This document shows positions 35,679 to 45,493 of a DNA stretch of 64,000 bases, in pieces. This DNA comes from an uncultured Acholeplasma sp. (GTDB taxonomy: Bacteria > Bacillota_I > Bacilli_A > Acholeplasmatales > Acholeplasmataceae), in the NCBI GenBank assembly GCA_937934685.1, contig CALGYU010000019.1:8719-72718 (forward strand). Reading direction: 5' to 3'. Every line of letters starts with the position of its first letter. Positions within the stretch are counted from its first letter, which is position 1. Position numbers and translations under genes: made by a program. The notes below the pieces were generated by a model. That model searched no databases and was not told the DNA's origin. It was given only the letters and a program-made list of their open reading frames with translations.

Positions 35679-37901
35679 ATGCTAGAAACGATTACAGGAA
35701 GTCTTAAATCATATTTATTTCATAACGAAGATAATGGATATTCTATTGCGAAAATTGAATTAGAAGAAGACCAAAAAATAGTTACGGTAGTTGGTTATTT
35801 TCCAAGACTTAATGATGATGTTACCTATGAATTTAATGGTCAATGGGTTACCCATTCCACTTATGGACAACAATTTAAGGTCGAAAGTTTTAAGCAATTA
35901 GAAATTCAAAGTAAAACAGGATTGGTTAATTATTTATCCAGTTCTTTTTTTACTGGAATTGGACCTAAAACTGCGTTAAAGATTGTTGAAACCTTTGGCG
36001 AGGATGCGATAGAAAAAATTATTGCAAATCACACCATTTTAAAAGAAGTAGGACTAAATCCTATAAGATCTCATAGATTATATGAACAAATATTAGATAA
36101 CAGAAAACAAGAAGAAGTCTTGGTTCAACTTTATGGTTATGGACTAACTTCAAAAGTCTCTATGAAACTTCTAAACGCTTATGGAGATCGTTCAATTGAA
36201 AAATTAAAAGAAGACCCATATCGTTTAATGTATGAAATAGAAGGGTTTGGTTTTTTAAAAGCTCATGAAATAGCTAAAAAATTTGGGTTAACAAACTCTG
36301 ATGAAAGAAGCATTAAAGCAGGAATCGTTTATGTACTTGAAACAATGGCATTTCAACAAGGTCATTTATATGCAACTAAACTAGAATTAACAGAAGGTGT
36401 GACTCAATTACTAAATGAACCACTTGAAATTGCTACTGCCTTAGAAAAATTAATGAATGAAAACAAAGTAGTATCTGAACAAGATTTTTACTTTTTAACG
36501 CTCATTTATCATACGGAAGTAGCTTTAGCAGCTAAAATTGCAGCTTTATCAACAGATAATACGTTAGAAGTTGATGAAAATAAAATTAAAGATTTGATCA
36601 CTTTTGTAGAAAGACAAAAAAGCATCCAATATACTGAGAAACAAAAACTAGCGATACTAACAGCACTTAAAAATCCAATGACCATTATTACAGGTGGTCC
36701 AGGAACAGGAAAAACAACCATCATTGATGGTATCATTAAAGTTTATCAACTTTACTACGGACTTAATTTTAAAGAAAACCTTCAAGCAGCGCTTATGGCT
36801 CCAACCGGTAGAGCCTCAAAAAGAATGAAGGAACTATTAGATTTACCAGCTCAAACCATCCACAGACAATTAGGATATAATTTTGATGGCCATTTCACTT
36901 ATGGGATAGATAATCCTTTAAGAGAAAAACTACTCATTATTGATGAAGCATCCATGATTGACATTTTTCTAGCTAAAAGACTATTTGATGCGATTAGAAC
37001 TAACCAACAAGTTATTATCGTGGGGGATGAGGATCAACTACCATCTGTTGGTCCAGGCAATGTATTAGGAGATTTAATTGCTTCTAATGTCCTTCCAGTA
37101 GTTAAACTAAATGAAATACATCGACAAGCTCAAGACTCTCATATCATCTCATTGGCTCAAGCGATTAATAGGCAAGACTTACAATATGAAGATTTAAGAA
37201 CGAATAACGATGTCTTTTTTAAAAAAGGTAGTATTCAAGAAATCAAAGAGACCATTGTAGGACAGATCAAAGGTGCGATAAATAAAGGTTATAGTTTGAA
37301 TGATGATATTCAAATTTTAATCCCAATGTATAAAGGTGACATTGGGATAGATGAAATTAATAAACTGATTCAAAAAGAATTTAATCCTCAATCAGAAAAA
37401 AACTCGATATCATTAGGAGATAAAACCTATTATTTAAATGATAAAGTCATTCAGTTAGTTAATGATCCTGAAAAAGGAGTCATGAATGGCGATATTGGTT
37501 TGGTAAAAGAGTTTGGGTATGATAAAGATTATAAACCATACATTGAAGTGTCTTTTGATGAAAATAAAATAAGATATTATAAACAAGATTTAGAAGAACT
37601 CAATTTAGCATATGCAATTAGTATTCATAAATCACAAGGTAGTGAATATCCAATTGTTATTTTACCCATCATAAGACAATATTTACACATGTTAAAAAAA
37701 GAACTCATTTACACTGCTATTACAAGAGCTAAGAAATATTTACTTGTTTTAGGTGATATGAATCTATTAACCTTTGCGTCTAATCAGTTATCTGAAAGAA
37801 GAAGAACGACTTTAAAGGATAGATTAAAAGCTTATGAAAATGATTTTGATAAAATAGACTTAATAGAAGAGGAAGATAACATATCTCCATTTGATTTTTA
37901 A
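35679..37901 (+). CDS. recD2: RecD2-type 5'-3' DNA helicase
   Basis: The 740-residue protein starts with the OB-like RecD2 domain ('ITGSLKSYLFHNEDNGYSIAKI'), then helix-hairpin-helix repeats with 'GIGPKTALKIVETFG', and a superfamily 1B helicase core with 'GGPGTGKTT', 'IDEASMID', 'GDEDQLPSVGPG' and 'SIHKSQGSEYP'. RecBC is not needed by this group. It is the YrrC type of Bacillus. The ATG at 35679 follows TGAGG; the ATG at 35667 lies upstream of that. Confidence 0.94.
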   Translation: MLETITGSLKSYLFHNEDNGYSIAKIELEEDQKIVTVVGYFPRLNDDVTYEFNGQWVTHSTYGQQFKVESFKQLEIQSKTGLVNYLSSSFFTGIGPKTALKIVETFGEDAIEKIIANHTILKEVGLNPIRSHRLYEQILDNRKQEEVLVQLYGYGLTSKVSMKLLNAYGDRSIEKLKEDPYRLMYEIEGFGFLKAHEIAKKFGLTNSDERSIKAGIVYVLETMAFQQGHLYATKLELTEGVTQLLNEPLEIATALEKLMNENKVVSEQDFYFLTLIYHTEVALAAKIAALSTDNTLEVDENKIKDLITFVERQKSIQYTEKQKLAILTALKNPMTIITGGPGTGKTTIIDGIIKVYQLYYGLNFKENLQAALMAPTGRASKRMKELLDLPAQTIHRQLGYNFDGHFTYGIDNPLREKLLIIDEASMIDIFLAKRLFDAIRTNQQVIIVGDEDQLPSVGPGNVLGDLIASNVLPVVKLNEIHRQAQDSHIISLAQAINRQDLQYEDLRTNNDVFFKKGSIQEIKETIVGQIKGAINKGYSLNDDIQILIPMYKGDIGIDEINKLIQKEFNPQSEKNSISLGDKTYYLNDKVIQLVNDPEKGVMNGDIGLVKEFGYDKDYKPYIEVSFDENKIRYYKQDLEELNLAYAISIHKSQGSEYPIVILPIIRQYLHMLKKELIYTAITRAKKYLLVLGDMNLLTFASNQLSERRRTTLKDRLKAYENDFDKIDLIEEEDNISPFDF

Positions 37902-37926
37902 AAAGAGTGAAAAAACTCTTTTTTTA
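37901..37926 (+). terminator. Terminator after recD2
   Basis: AAAAGAGT / ACTCTTTT stem with GAAAAA loop, followed by T run. Confidence 0.75.
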
Positions 37927-37937
37927 TAGGCACGCAA

Positions 37938-37949
37938 GTGCACGTGCAC
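37938..37949. promoter_or_regulatory. GC-rich 12-base palindrome upstream of the serine hydrolase operon
   Basis: GTGCACGTGCAC is a perfect palindrome with a central CG, an isolated GC island 28 bases before the -35. It could be an operator for a LacI-type repressor or another dimeric regulator; this is inference. Confidence 0.4.
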
Positions 37950-37977
37950 AAAAAAGGGATAAAATCATTGGATATAA

Positions 37978-38006
37978 TTGACTCATCCTTTTTTATATGC
38001 TAATAT
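37978..38006 (+). promoter_or_regulatory. Promoter of the serine hydrolase-oxidoreductase operon
   Basis: TTGACT (37978-37983), 17-base spacer, TAATAT (38001-38006) with TGC before it. Confidence 0.7.
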
Positions 38007-38037
38007 CATGTTAGAAAAAACAATTTAAGAGGTTAAG

Positions 38038-39324
38038 ATGGAAAACACATTAAAGACTTTTTATGCAAAAATTGAAGAACAAAAACTAAATGTTGATGGA
38101 TTGTTTTTAATTAAAAATGATCAAATAGTTTCCAAAGCTTTTTGGAAACCATATGATGAAAATCAATTACATCGTATGTACTCTATTTCAAAAAGTTTAA
38201 CAATGATCGCAATCGGTCTACTTTTAACCGAGAAAAAAATTAAACTAACAGACCCTATCACAAAATACTTTGACTATGATGTCAAAGATGATCTCATTAA
38301 CCAAATGACCATCAAAGATTTATTGACCATGAAAACAACCTTCACACAAACCACTTATAAGAAGAGTGAGGGATCATGGTTAGAAAGCTTTTTTATAACA
38401 CAACCAGATAAAAAACCCGGAACTATTTTTTCATATGATACGTCCGCTAGTTATGTGCTATCAGCCTTAGTAGAAAAATTAAGTGGCATGAAGATGTTGG
38501 ATTATGTCAAAAAATATTTTAACTTTAGCAAAGAAAGCTACATGATTCCAACCACAGAAGGTATTTCACATGGCGGGTCAACCTTAATGGCTACGCTAAA
38601 TGATTTAAAACTTCTAGGAGATATTTTAAAAACCAATGGTTTAGGTATCATTGATGAAGCTTATATGAAAGAAGCCAAAAAGTTTCAATCAGACACAAGA
38701 TATACAACCGATGGCTTTGACTTTACTTATGGCTATGGGTATCAAACATGGTTAAACAGTAAAAACGGATTTACAATGTATGGTATGGCAGGACAATTAG
38801 TTTATTACGACCAAGATCATGATATAACACTTATTACCGTATCAAACCTAACAAACATGCCCAATGGAACACAAATGCTTCTTAATTTATATCATCAATA
38901 CATTGGAGAAAAATCATCATTAATTTATGAAAACCAGTTTTATGCTTATCAAGGAGAAAGAATTAAATCAATTAACCAACCAGTCACAAATTTCAATCAA
39001 ACATATCAAACAAATGATCACGTTAAAATTGACTTATCGATCAATCATAATATAGGCGCTTTAACTATTGGGAATCAAAAAATCGAATTTTCACTAAAGG
39101 ATCAAATTAAAGGTGAATTTCCAAATACCAAGGAAACATACATCGCACAAGGCATAGTTAAACCTAATAAGTTATATATCACACTTTACTTAACGAGTGA
39201 AGAATTGGGGACGCTTTATTTAGATGTTTCATATGATGATAAAACCATTGTGATAGTAAGTAAAGGTTTTTCTGAAAACTACTTAAAAGAATGGAATTTT
39301 AATATAAAAGGAGAGAAAAAATGA
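38038..39324 (+). CDS. Serine beta-lactamase-like hydrolase
   Basis: The 428-residue protein belongs to the class C beta-lactamase/esterase fold: 'YSISKSL' is the S-x-x-K motif, 'YDTSASY' takes the place of the Y-x-N, and 'HGGSTLM' stands for the H/K-x-G. The last 100 residues form an extra beta-rich domain. No signal peptide or lipobox is seen, so it appears cytoplasmic, and without a cell wall a penicillin-related role is unlikely. It overlaps the oxidoreductase gene by 4 bases. Confidence 0.85.
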   Translation: MENTLKTFYAKIEEQKLNVDGLFLIKNDQIVSKAFWKPYDENQLHRMYSISKSLTMIAIGLLLTEKKIKLTDPITKYFDYDVKDDLINQMTIKDLLTMKTTFTQTTYKKSEGSWLESFFITQPDKKPGTIFSYDTSASYVLSALVEKLSGMKMLDYVKKYFNFSKESYMIPTTEGISHGGSTLMATLNDLKLLGDILKTNGLGIIDEAYMKEAKKFQSDTRYTTDGFDFTYGYGYQTWLNSKNGFTMYGMAGQLVYYDQDHDITLITVSNLTNMPNGTQMLLNLYHQYIGEKSSLIYENQFYAYQGERIKSINQPVTNFNQTYQTNDHVKIDLSINHNIGALTIGNQKIEFSLKDQIKGEFPNTKETYIAQGIVKPNKLYITLYLTSEELGTLYLDVSYDDKTIVIVSKGFSENYLKEWNFNIKGEKK

Positions 39325-40610
39325 AAAAGAAAAAGTATGTTCAAATCGGCGTTGGTGGCCGTGCTAGAATGTTTTATGAGGCAATCATCACCAAATATAA
39401 AGAAACAGCAGAATTGGTAGCTATTTGTGATTTAAGCCAAACTAGAATGGATTTTACCAATAACAATATTGAAGAATTAGGTGGAAACAAAGTTCCAACT
39501 TATCATTATTTAGAATTTGAAAAAATGTTAGATGAGCAAAAACCAGATTATGTCATCATTACAACCGTAGATAGAACGCATCATGATTATATGATTCGTG
39601 CCATGAGAAAGGGTTGTGATGTAATTACTGAAAAACCAATGACAATTGACGCTGAGAAAATCCAACAAATTTTAGATGTTCAAAAAGAAACTGGAAGAGA
39701 AGTGAAAGTAACATTTAACTACCGTTACTCACCAAATAACACTAAAATTAAAGAATTAATTTCAAGTGGTGTGATTGGAGATGTTTTCTCAATTCACTTT
39801 GAATGGTTATTAAATACTCAACATGGTGCAGATTACTACAGAAGATGGCATAGAAATAAAGCCAACAGTGGTGGATTATTGGTTCACAAATCAACACACC
39901 ATTTTGATTTAGTAAACTTTTGGTTAGATGCTAACCCTAAAACTGTTTTTGCTTTTGGAGAAAGAAACTTTTATGGTAGAGACAATGCTGAAAAACGTGG
40001 CGTAACTAAATTCTATGAACGTTCATACGGGAATGTTACACCAGAAGAAGATCCATTTGCAATCGATCTTACAGCTAATCCAACACTTAAAGGTCTTTAC
40101 TTAGATGCAGAAAAAGATAGTGGCTATATTAGAGATAGAAGCGTCTTTTCAGATGATATTTCTATAGAAGATACCATGGGAGTTATTGTTCAATACGATA
40201 ATAAAGCGATCTTAACATACTCTTTAAACTCATATATGCCTTGGGAAGGTTATAATGTTTCAATTAACGGTTCAAAAGGTAGAATTGAATATAATGTGAT
40301 TGAAAAATCATACATCAACGCTGGAGGAGACAAAGGCGATGAAGGGGCAACCTTAAAGAAAAAAATCTTTGTTCATCCAATGTTTGGTAAACCATATGAA
40401 GTACACTTTGTTGAAGGTGTAGGTGGTCACGGTGGTGGAGATAATGTGATGTTAGAACACATTTTTGGTGCACCAACAGGCGTGGATGAGTTCAACAGAG
40501 CGGCTAATCATATCGATGGCGCAAAATCAGTTTTAACTGGTGTTGCAGCTAACAAATCGATTGCTAGTGGTCAATCCGTTGATGTTGCTTCATTAGTTAA
40601 ATTTTATTAA
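39321..40610 (+). CDS. Gfo/Idh/MocA-family oxidoreductase
   Basis: A 429-residue NAD(P)-dependent sugar or inositol oxidoreductase-type protein. The Rossmann motif 'IGVGGRARMFYEAI', the 'EKPMT' motif near residue 107 and 'HKSTHHFDLVNFW' in the catalytic region identify the family. Many relatives act on sugar alcohols or glycosides; the substrate here cannot be told. GGAGAG precedes the ATG. Operon partner of the serine hydrolase. Confidence 0.88.
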   Translation: MKKKKYVQIGVGGRARMFYEAIITKYKETAELVAICDLSQTRMDFTNNNIEELGGNKVPTYHYLEFEKMLDEQKPDYVIITTVDRTHHDYMIRAMRKGCDVITEKPMTIDAEKIQQILDVQKETGREVKVTFNYRYSPNNTKIKELISSGVIGDVFSIHFEWLLNTQHGADYYRRWHRNKANSGGLLVHKSTHHFDLVNFWLDANPKTVFAFGERNFYGRDNAEKRGVTKFYERSYGNVTPEEDPFAIDLTANPTLKGLYLDAEKDSGYIRDRSVFSDDISIEDTMGVIVQYDNKAILTYSLNSYMPWEGYNVSINGSKGRIEYNVIEKSYINAGGDKGDEGATLKKKIFVHPMFGKPYEVHFVEGVGGHGGGDNVMLEHIFGAPTGVDEFNRAANHIDGAKSVLTGVAANKSIASGQSVDVASLVKFY

Positions 40611-40617
40611 GAAAATA

Positions 40618-40652
40618 GACAGAAATGATGAAAAAGTCATTTCTGTTTTTTT
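40618..40652 (+). terminator. Terminator after the oxidoreductase gene
   Basis: GACAGAAATGA / TCATTTCTGTT stem with an 8-base loop, followed by T run. Confidence 0.8.
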
Positions 40653-40655
40653 ATC

Positions 40656-40699
40656 AAAAAAAAGAACTTATCTTCAATAAATTTTGAAAATAAATTCTT
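40656..40699 (-). terminator. Terminator of rarA
   Basis: On the minus strand a 16-pair stem (40699-40684 with 40677-40662, two G-T pairs) is followed by eight T. Confidence 0.8.
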
Positions 40700-40708
40700 G
40701 TTTAAATC

Positions 40709-41938
40709 TTATTTAATATTTTTAATTTTATCAATCGCTTTTTTTCGTTCACTTAATGCTTTTTCATAAGCACTTTCCTCTTTAGGCACATAATATTTAG
40801 TTTGTAATAAAGATTCTGGCATGTAACGTTGTGCGTTTAAACTAAATTTATCATCATGAGGATAATGATAAATACTAGGATCTTTATTAATCTCACGATT
40901 CAAAGCATGATCAGGAATATTAGAACTCTTTCCTTCCATAAAATCATTAATCGCTTGATCTAAAGCAGTATAAGAAGTATTAGACTTAGGAGACAAACTC
41001 ATATCAATCACAATATTTGCTAAAGGAATTCTAGCCTCAGGAACACCCAACATTTTGGCAGCCTGACATGCGGCCATTACTTTTTGTCCCATCGTTGGAT
41101 TGGCTAGCCCAATATCTTCATATGCAATGACAATAAGTCTTCTATAAATGATTTCTAAGTCACCTAAAACCCATAATCTAGCCAAATAATGAAGTGCGGC
41201 ATCCACATCAGAACCTCTAATCGATTTTTGTAAAGCACTTAAAATATCATAGAAATGGTCTTCACCCTGATCTAAGGCTAATTGAGCCTTACCAGCCACT
41301 TTTCTAACCACTTGACTGGTAATGATATCTCCATCTTCTAAAACCAATGAAGCCGCTTCTAAAAGGTTTAAAGCACTTCTAATTTCATAGTTTGAAAATC
41401 TAATAATAGTTTCAAGTGCATCAGGGTTTAACTTAACATCTACATCTAGGTGATGTTGAGCGTTTAATAAAGCTTTTTTAATATCTTCATCGGATAAAGA
41501 CTTCACCTCATATAAATGACATCTAGATCTAATCGCACTATTTATACTTTGATATGGATTAACAGTTGTAATACCAATGACAATGGCTTTACCACTTTCC
41601 ATAAAAGGTAATAAATAATCTTGAATATCTTTTTTCATACGGTGAATTTCATCGATGATTAATAAGACATCATGATAACTGGTCATATTTAAAATATCAG
41701 CTAATTTTGCTTTATTATCAGTAGAGGCGTTAAAAAAATAAGTATCCAGTTCACTTTTGGTAGCAAATAAGCTAGCAATAGTGGTCTTACCAGTTCCTGG
41801 ATTACCATGTAAAATGAAAGATAAATACTTTTTCTTCTCAATCATTTTAGTTAAAACACCATCACGACCTACCAAATGGTCTTGACCATAAACGTCTTTA
41901 AACTCGCTTGGTCTCATACGATATGCTAAAGGTTGCAT
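40709..41938 (-). CDS. rarA: Replication-associated recombination protein RarA
   Basis: The 409-residue AAA+ ATPase has 'LAYRMRPSEFKDVYGQDHLVG' near the start (split by the usual RP-x-x-DFxGQ pattern), Walker A 'HGNPGTGKTT', Walker B 'LIIDEIHR', and the C-terminal 'RLIVIAYEDIGLANP' and 'YHYPHD' signatures. It acts at stalled or damaged replication forks. The ATG at 41938 follows TTAGGAG at a good spacing; the TTG three codons upstream is less likely. Confidence 0.94.
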   Translation of the reverse strand: MQPLAYRMRPSEFKDVYGQDHLVGRDGVLTKMIEKKKYLSFILHGNPGTGKTTIASLFATKSELDTYFFNASTDNKAKLADILNMTSYHDVLLIIDEIHRMKKDIQDYLLPFMESGKAIVIGITTVNPYQSINSAIRSRCHLYEVKSLSDEDIKKALLNAQHHLDVDVKLNPDALETIIRFSNYEIRSALNLLEAASLVLEDGDIITSQVVRKVAGKAQLALDQGEDHFYDILSALQKSIRGSDVDAALHYLARLWVLGDLEIIYRRLIVIAYEDIGLANPTMGQKVMAACQAAKMLGVPEARIPLANIVIDMSLSPKSNTSYTALDQAINDFMEGKSSNIPDHALNREINKDPSIYHYPHDDKFSLNAQRYMPESLLQTKYYVPKEESAYEKALSERKKAIDKIKNIK

Positions 41939-41977
41939 GTTTATCAACTCCTAACTCTATTATATCACGGTCTTACC

Positions 41978-42006
41978 TTGAAAAAATGTTGATTTTAGAT
42001 TAAAAT
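41978..42006 (+). promoter_or_regulatory. Promoter of apt-rel-dtd
   Basis: TTGAAA (41978-41983), 17-base spacer, TAAAAT (42001-42006). Confidence 0.7.
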
Positions 42007-42052
42007 ATAAGGGTTAAGAAAGTTATTTATTTTCAATATGGAGGGTAACAAA

Positions 42053-42565
42053 ATGGATTTAAAAAAATATATTGCAGCAGTTCCAAATTTTCCTAAGGAA
42101 GGCATTTTATTTCGAGACATCACACCGTTGATGTTAGATGGAAATGCATATAAATTTGCATCAGATGAATTTACTAAATTTGCACAAGAACAAAAAGCAA
42201 CAGTCATTGTTGGACCTGAGGCGAGAGGATTTATTTTTGGATGCCCTGTGGCAGTGAATTTAGGGATTGGATTTGCTCCAGTTAGAAAGCCAGGCAAATT
42301 ACCAAGAGAAACAAAAACAGTCAGTTATGATTTAGAATATGGCACCAATAGTTTATCTATTCATCAAGACGCCATTAAAAAAGGAGATCGTGTTTTAATC
42401 GTTGATGATCTTTTAGCAACCGGTGGAACTGTTGATGCGACCATTAAATTAGTTGAATCTTTAGGTGGAGTCATCGTTGGTTTAGCATTTTTAATAGAAC
42501 TAGAAGATTTAAATGGTAGATCAGGTATTAACCAATATCCAATCAAAACATTGATCAAATATTAA
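42053..42565 (+). CDS. apt: Adenine phosphoribosyltransferase
   Basis: Apt salvages adenine to AMP with PRPP. '[15 protein letters not shown]' and '[11 protein letters not shown]' are family signatures, and '[13 protein letters not shown]' is the PRPP loop. Length is 170 residues. The ATG at 42053 follows GGAGGG; the upstream ATG at 42038 contains that site. The order apt-rel-dtd is that of Bacillus. Confidence 0.96.
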   Translation: MDLKKYIAAVPNFPKEGILFRDITPLMLDGNAYKFASDEFTKFAQEQKATVIVGPEARGFIFGCPVAVNLGIGFAPVRKPGKLPRETKTVSYDLEYGTNSLSIHQDAIKKGDRVLIVDDLLATGGTVDATIKLVESLGGVIVGLAFLIELEDLNGRSGINQYPIKTLIKY

Positions 42566-42586
42566 TAACAGAACGAGGTGGTCAAT

Positions 42587-44785
42587 TTGACCCAACAAGA
42601 TACGTTGTATCAAGCATTAATGAATGATGTAAAAACATACATCACCAAAGAAGAAGATTTAAATTTAATTACAAAAGCCTATCAATTAGCTAAAGAAAAA
42701 CATACGGGTCAAACTAGGAGAAGTGGTGAACCATACATCATCCATCCGGTTGCGGTGACCCGTATTTTAGCTAGTCTTAGAGGTGGGCCTAATACATTAA
42801 TTGCAGGATTATTACACGATATAGTTGAGGATACGGATATTGAACTTAAAGATTTGGTTCAATGGTTTAGTCAAGATGTTGCAAGTTTGGTTGATGGGGT
42901 TACAAAACTAACCAAACTATCTTTTAGTACCAACACAAACAATATCAGTACAACTCAAGCCGATAACCATCAAAAAATGTTACTTGCAATGGCAAAAGAT
43001 ATTCGTGTAGTTATTATAAAAATAGCGGATAGATTGCATAATATGAGAACTATTGATTTTATGCCGGGTGATAAACAAATATTGATTGCTAAGGAAACCT
43101 TAGAGATTTATGCACCGCTTGCACATAGACTAGGGTTATTTAGAATTAAAGCAGAATTAGAAGATAGATCTTTACGATATACAGATCCAGGGATGTATTT
43201 TAAGATTTCTAACTTGATTAAGCAAAAAAAATCGCAACGAGAAAAATCAATTGAACAAGTCATTAAACATATTGAAACGTTGTTTGAAGAACAACATTTA
43301 ATGCAATTTGAAATCAAAGGTCGTATTAAAAACATATATAGTATTTATAAAAAAATGATGCGAGATGACCGTGATTTTGAAGATATTTATGACCTTTTAG
43401 CCGTTAGAATTATTGTTGATAAAGTAGAAACATGTTATCAAGCATTAGGAATCATTCATGGAAACTACACACCCATTCCAAGAAGATTTAAAGATTATAT
43501 TGCAGTACCTAAACCCAACCTATATCAGTCACTACATACCACTGTTTTGTCAACAGACGGAACGTTGTTTGAAGTCCAAATTAGAACACCTGAAATGGAT
43601 GATATTGCAGAAAATGGGATTGCAGCACACTGGGCGTATAAAGAAAATAAAGCATATTCAAAAGAAAAAGAACAATTTGAAATTGCTCAAAAACTTAAAT
43701 GGTATGGTGAACTTTTAAGAATGAGTGAGGATGTGGATGATCGTAGCGAAGGATCAGAAGCATTTGTGGAATCTGTTAAAAGTGACATTTTAAGTGATAA
43801 CGTTTATGTGTTTACACCAAAAGGTGAAGTGGTTGAATTACCAAGAGGATCAACACCTATTGATTTTGCCTACCGTATTCACTCAGATGTAGGGAATAGT
43901 ATGGTGGGAGCAACCATTAACGATAGAATCGCGACTTTAGATCAAGAGTTAAATACAGGTGACATCATCAGTGTTAGAACCAATAAAAAATCATCAGGTC
44001 CAAGTGAAGATTGGTTAAAAATTGCTAAATCTTCTCACGCCAAACATAAAATTAAAGGCTTTTTAAATAAAAAAAATCGAGACTATCTCATACTTTCAGG
44101 TAAAAACATGTTAGAAGATGAGTTAGATAGTGTTAAAGTACCGTATACAATAGATGATAATTTTGCTAAAAAGCATTTTGAAAAAAACTCAGTGACTTGT
44201 TTAACAGATCTTTATTTAGAAATAGGAAAAACCAATATCAGTCCCAAAACGGTAGTTAATAAAATAGTTCAACCGGAAATTAATAAAGAAGCTATGTTAC
44301 AAAGACAAATGGAAAAAGCTACCAGACAACTCATTGCTCAAAGTGAAACCGGAGTGATTGTAGAAGGGTTAAGTAATCCTCAGTTAAGATTATCTAATTG
44401 TTGTACACCTGTGCTAAACGATGAGGTTGTTGGTTATGTAACAAAAGGAGCAGGGATTGTTATCCATAGAAAAGATTGTCCCAACTTATTATCCTATGAC
44501 CAAAATAGACTATTAGAAGCCTATTGGGGATCAAATGTTAAACGTAAATACGCAACATGGATTAAAATTGTGGGTTCAAGTAGAGCAGGTTTAGTTCCAG
44601 AAATTATTGTTGCGATTAACGCTGTGGGTGTATCTATATTAGAAATTAACGCAGTAGCAAACAGTAAATTAGAATCTACAGTAAAACTTAAAGTATCCTT
44701 ATCTAACGTAGAAGAATTAAATACTTTAATTGTTAACTTACATAAAATACCACAAGTTTATCAGATTGAAAGGGATATTAGATGA
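42587..44785 (+). CDS. rel: Bifunctional (p)ppGpp synthetase/hydrolase Rel
   Basis: The roughly 732-residue protein has the HD hydrolase ('LLHDIVEDT'), the synthetase ('RIKNIYSIYKKM', 'YDLLAVRII'), a TGS domain ('VYVFTPKGEVVELPRGSTP'), a zinc-finger region ('SNCCTPV') and a C-terminal ACT domain. 'RFKDYIAVPKPNLYQSLHTT' contains the R-x-K-D form typical of bifunctional Rel rather than monofunctional RelA. I propose the TTG at 42587 as start, since GAGGTGG lies 6 bases upstream; the in-frame GTG at 42578 is within it. Confidence 0.94.
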   Translation: MTQQDTLYQALMNDVKTYITKEEDLNLITKAYQLAKEKHTGQTRRSGEPYIIHPVAVTRILASLRGGPNTLIAGLLHDIVEDTDIELKDLVQWFSQDVASLVDGVTKLTKLSFSTNTNNISTTQADNHQKMLLAMAKDIRVVIIKIADRLHNMRTIDFMPGDKQILIAKETLEIYAPLAHRLGLFRIKAELEDRSLRYTDPGMYFKISNLIKQKKSQREKSIEQVIKHIETLFEEQHLMQFEIKGRIKNIYSIYKKMMRDDRDFEDIYDLLAVRIIVDKVETCYQALGIIHGNYTPIPRRFKDYIAVPKPNLYQSLHTTVLSTDGTLFEVQIRTPEMDDIAENGIAAHWAYKENKAYSKEKEQFEIAQKLKWYGELLRMSEDVDDRSEGSEAFVESVKSDILSDNVYVFTPKGEVVELPRGSTPIDFAYRIHSDVGNSMVGATINDRIATLDQELNTGDIISVRTNKKSSGPSEDWLKIAKSSHAKHKIKGFLNKKNRDYLILSGKNMLEDELDSVKVPYTIDDNFAKKHFEKNSVTCLTDLYLEIGKTNISPKTVVNKIVQPEINKEAMLQRQMEKATRQLIAQSETGVIVEGLSNPQLRLSNCCTPVLNDEVVGYVTKGAGIVIHRKDCPNLLSYDQNRLLEAYWGSNVKRKYATWIKIVGSSRAGLVPEIIVAINAVGVSILEINAVANSKLESTVKLKVSLSNVEELNTLIVNLHKIPQVYQIERDIR

Positions 44786-45216
44786 GAGTTGTTGTTCAAA
44801 GAGTCAAAAAAGCTTCAGTAAGCGTTGATGACCAAGTCATTAACCAAATAGATCAAGGCTTTTTAATTTATTTAGGTATTCATCAAGATGACACAGCAGA
44901 AATGATTTTAAAAATGGCAGACAAAGTAGGGAAACTAAGAATATTTGAAGATAATGAAGGAAAGATGAACTTATCTTTAAGTGATGTGAAGGGCTCATGT
45001 TTAATCATTTCACAGTTTACTCTTTATGGAGATACGAAGAAAAATAATAGACCATCCTTCATAACTGCTGCCAGACCAGAGACAGCCATTCCTTTATATG
45101 AATTATTTATTGAAACCTTAAAAGGAAAGTTTGAGGTTAAAACAGGCGTTTTTGGAGCGCACATGGAAGTTATGTCAAATAACGATGGACCAGTCACTAT
45201 TTTGATAGAGATGTAG
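44782..45216 (+). CDS. dtd: D-aminoacyl-tRNA deacylase
   Basis: Dtd removes D-amino acids from mischarged tRNA. 'ISQFTLYGDTKKNNRPSF' holds the SQFTL catalytic motif and 'NNDGPVTI' the N-x-GPVT cross-subunit motif. Length is 144 residues. It overlaps rel by 4 bases, as in Bacillus. Confidence 0.95.
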   Translation: MRVVVQRVKKASVSVDDQVINQIDQGFLIYLGIHQDDTAEMILKMADKVGKLRIFEDNEGKMNLSLSDVKGSCLIISQFTLYGDTKKNNRPSFITAARPETAIPLYELFIETLKGKFEVKTGVFGAHMEVMSNNDGPVTILIEM

Positions 45217-45227
45217 TTTTAATTTTA

Positions 45228-45256
45228 TTGACAAAAAAGCTAAAATCATATATTAT
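45228..45256 (+). promoter_or_regulatory. Promoter of the T-box leader
   Basis: TTGACA (45228-45233), 17-base spacer, TATTAT (45251-45256); a TATAAT at 45254-45259 is an alternative with a long spacer. Confidence 0.65.
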
Positions 45257-45264
45257 AATAGTAG

Positions 45265-45472
45265 TATAATTTAATAAGCCGATGATAAAGAATAGTTTTA
45301 TTTTAACATTTATGAAAGCGAGCAACGAGGGTGAAAGGTTGTATAAATTCAAATAAAAGGGACAACTTTTGAGGCTAACACAATAAAACAAGGGCTAAAT
45401 ATGGTAAAATATTTAGAACTAAGGTGGCACCGCGAATCATTCGTCCTTAGATTTTTTCTAAGGGCTTTTTTG
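45265..45472 (+). ncRNA. T-box riboswitch, probably tRNA-Asp responsive
   Basis: The conserved T-box AAGGTGGCACCGCG is at 45421-45434. CTAAGG (45419-45424) can pair with CCTTAG (45445-45450) as antiterminator, or CCTTAGA (45445-45451) with TCTAAGG (45457-45463) as terminator before six T. Stem I closes with AGCC (45277-45280) on GGCT (45373-45376), with a GATGA kink-turn side; AAAG (45287-45290) pairs CTTT (45366-45369), and TTTTATTT (45296-45303) pairs AAATAAAA (45351-45358). The internal loop between contains GAC (45361-45363) followed by A, which reads as an Asp specifier, fitting aspS in the operon. The specifier register is my inference. Confidence 0.88.
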
Positions 45473-45493
45473 TTATAAAAGGAGAATGTTAGA

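Noticed and set aside
45197..45391. Minus-strand open frame across the T-box leader
   Set aside because: The region is fully explained by the T-box RNA; the frame has no ribosome site and low-complexity content.
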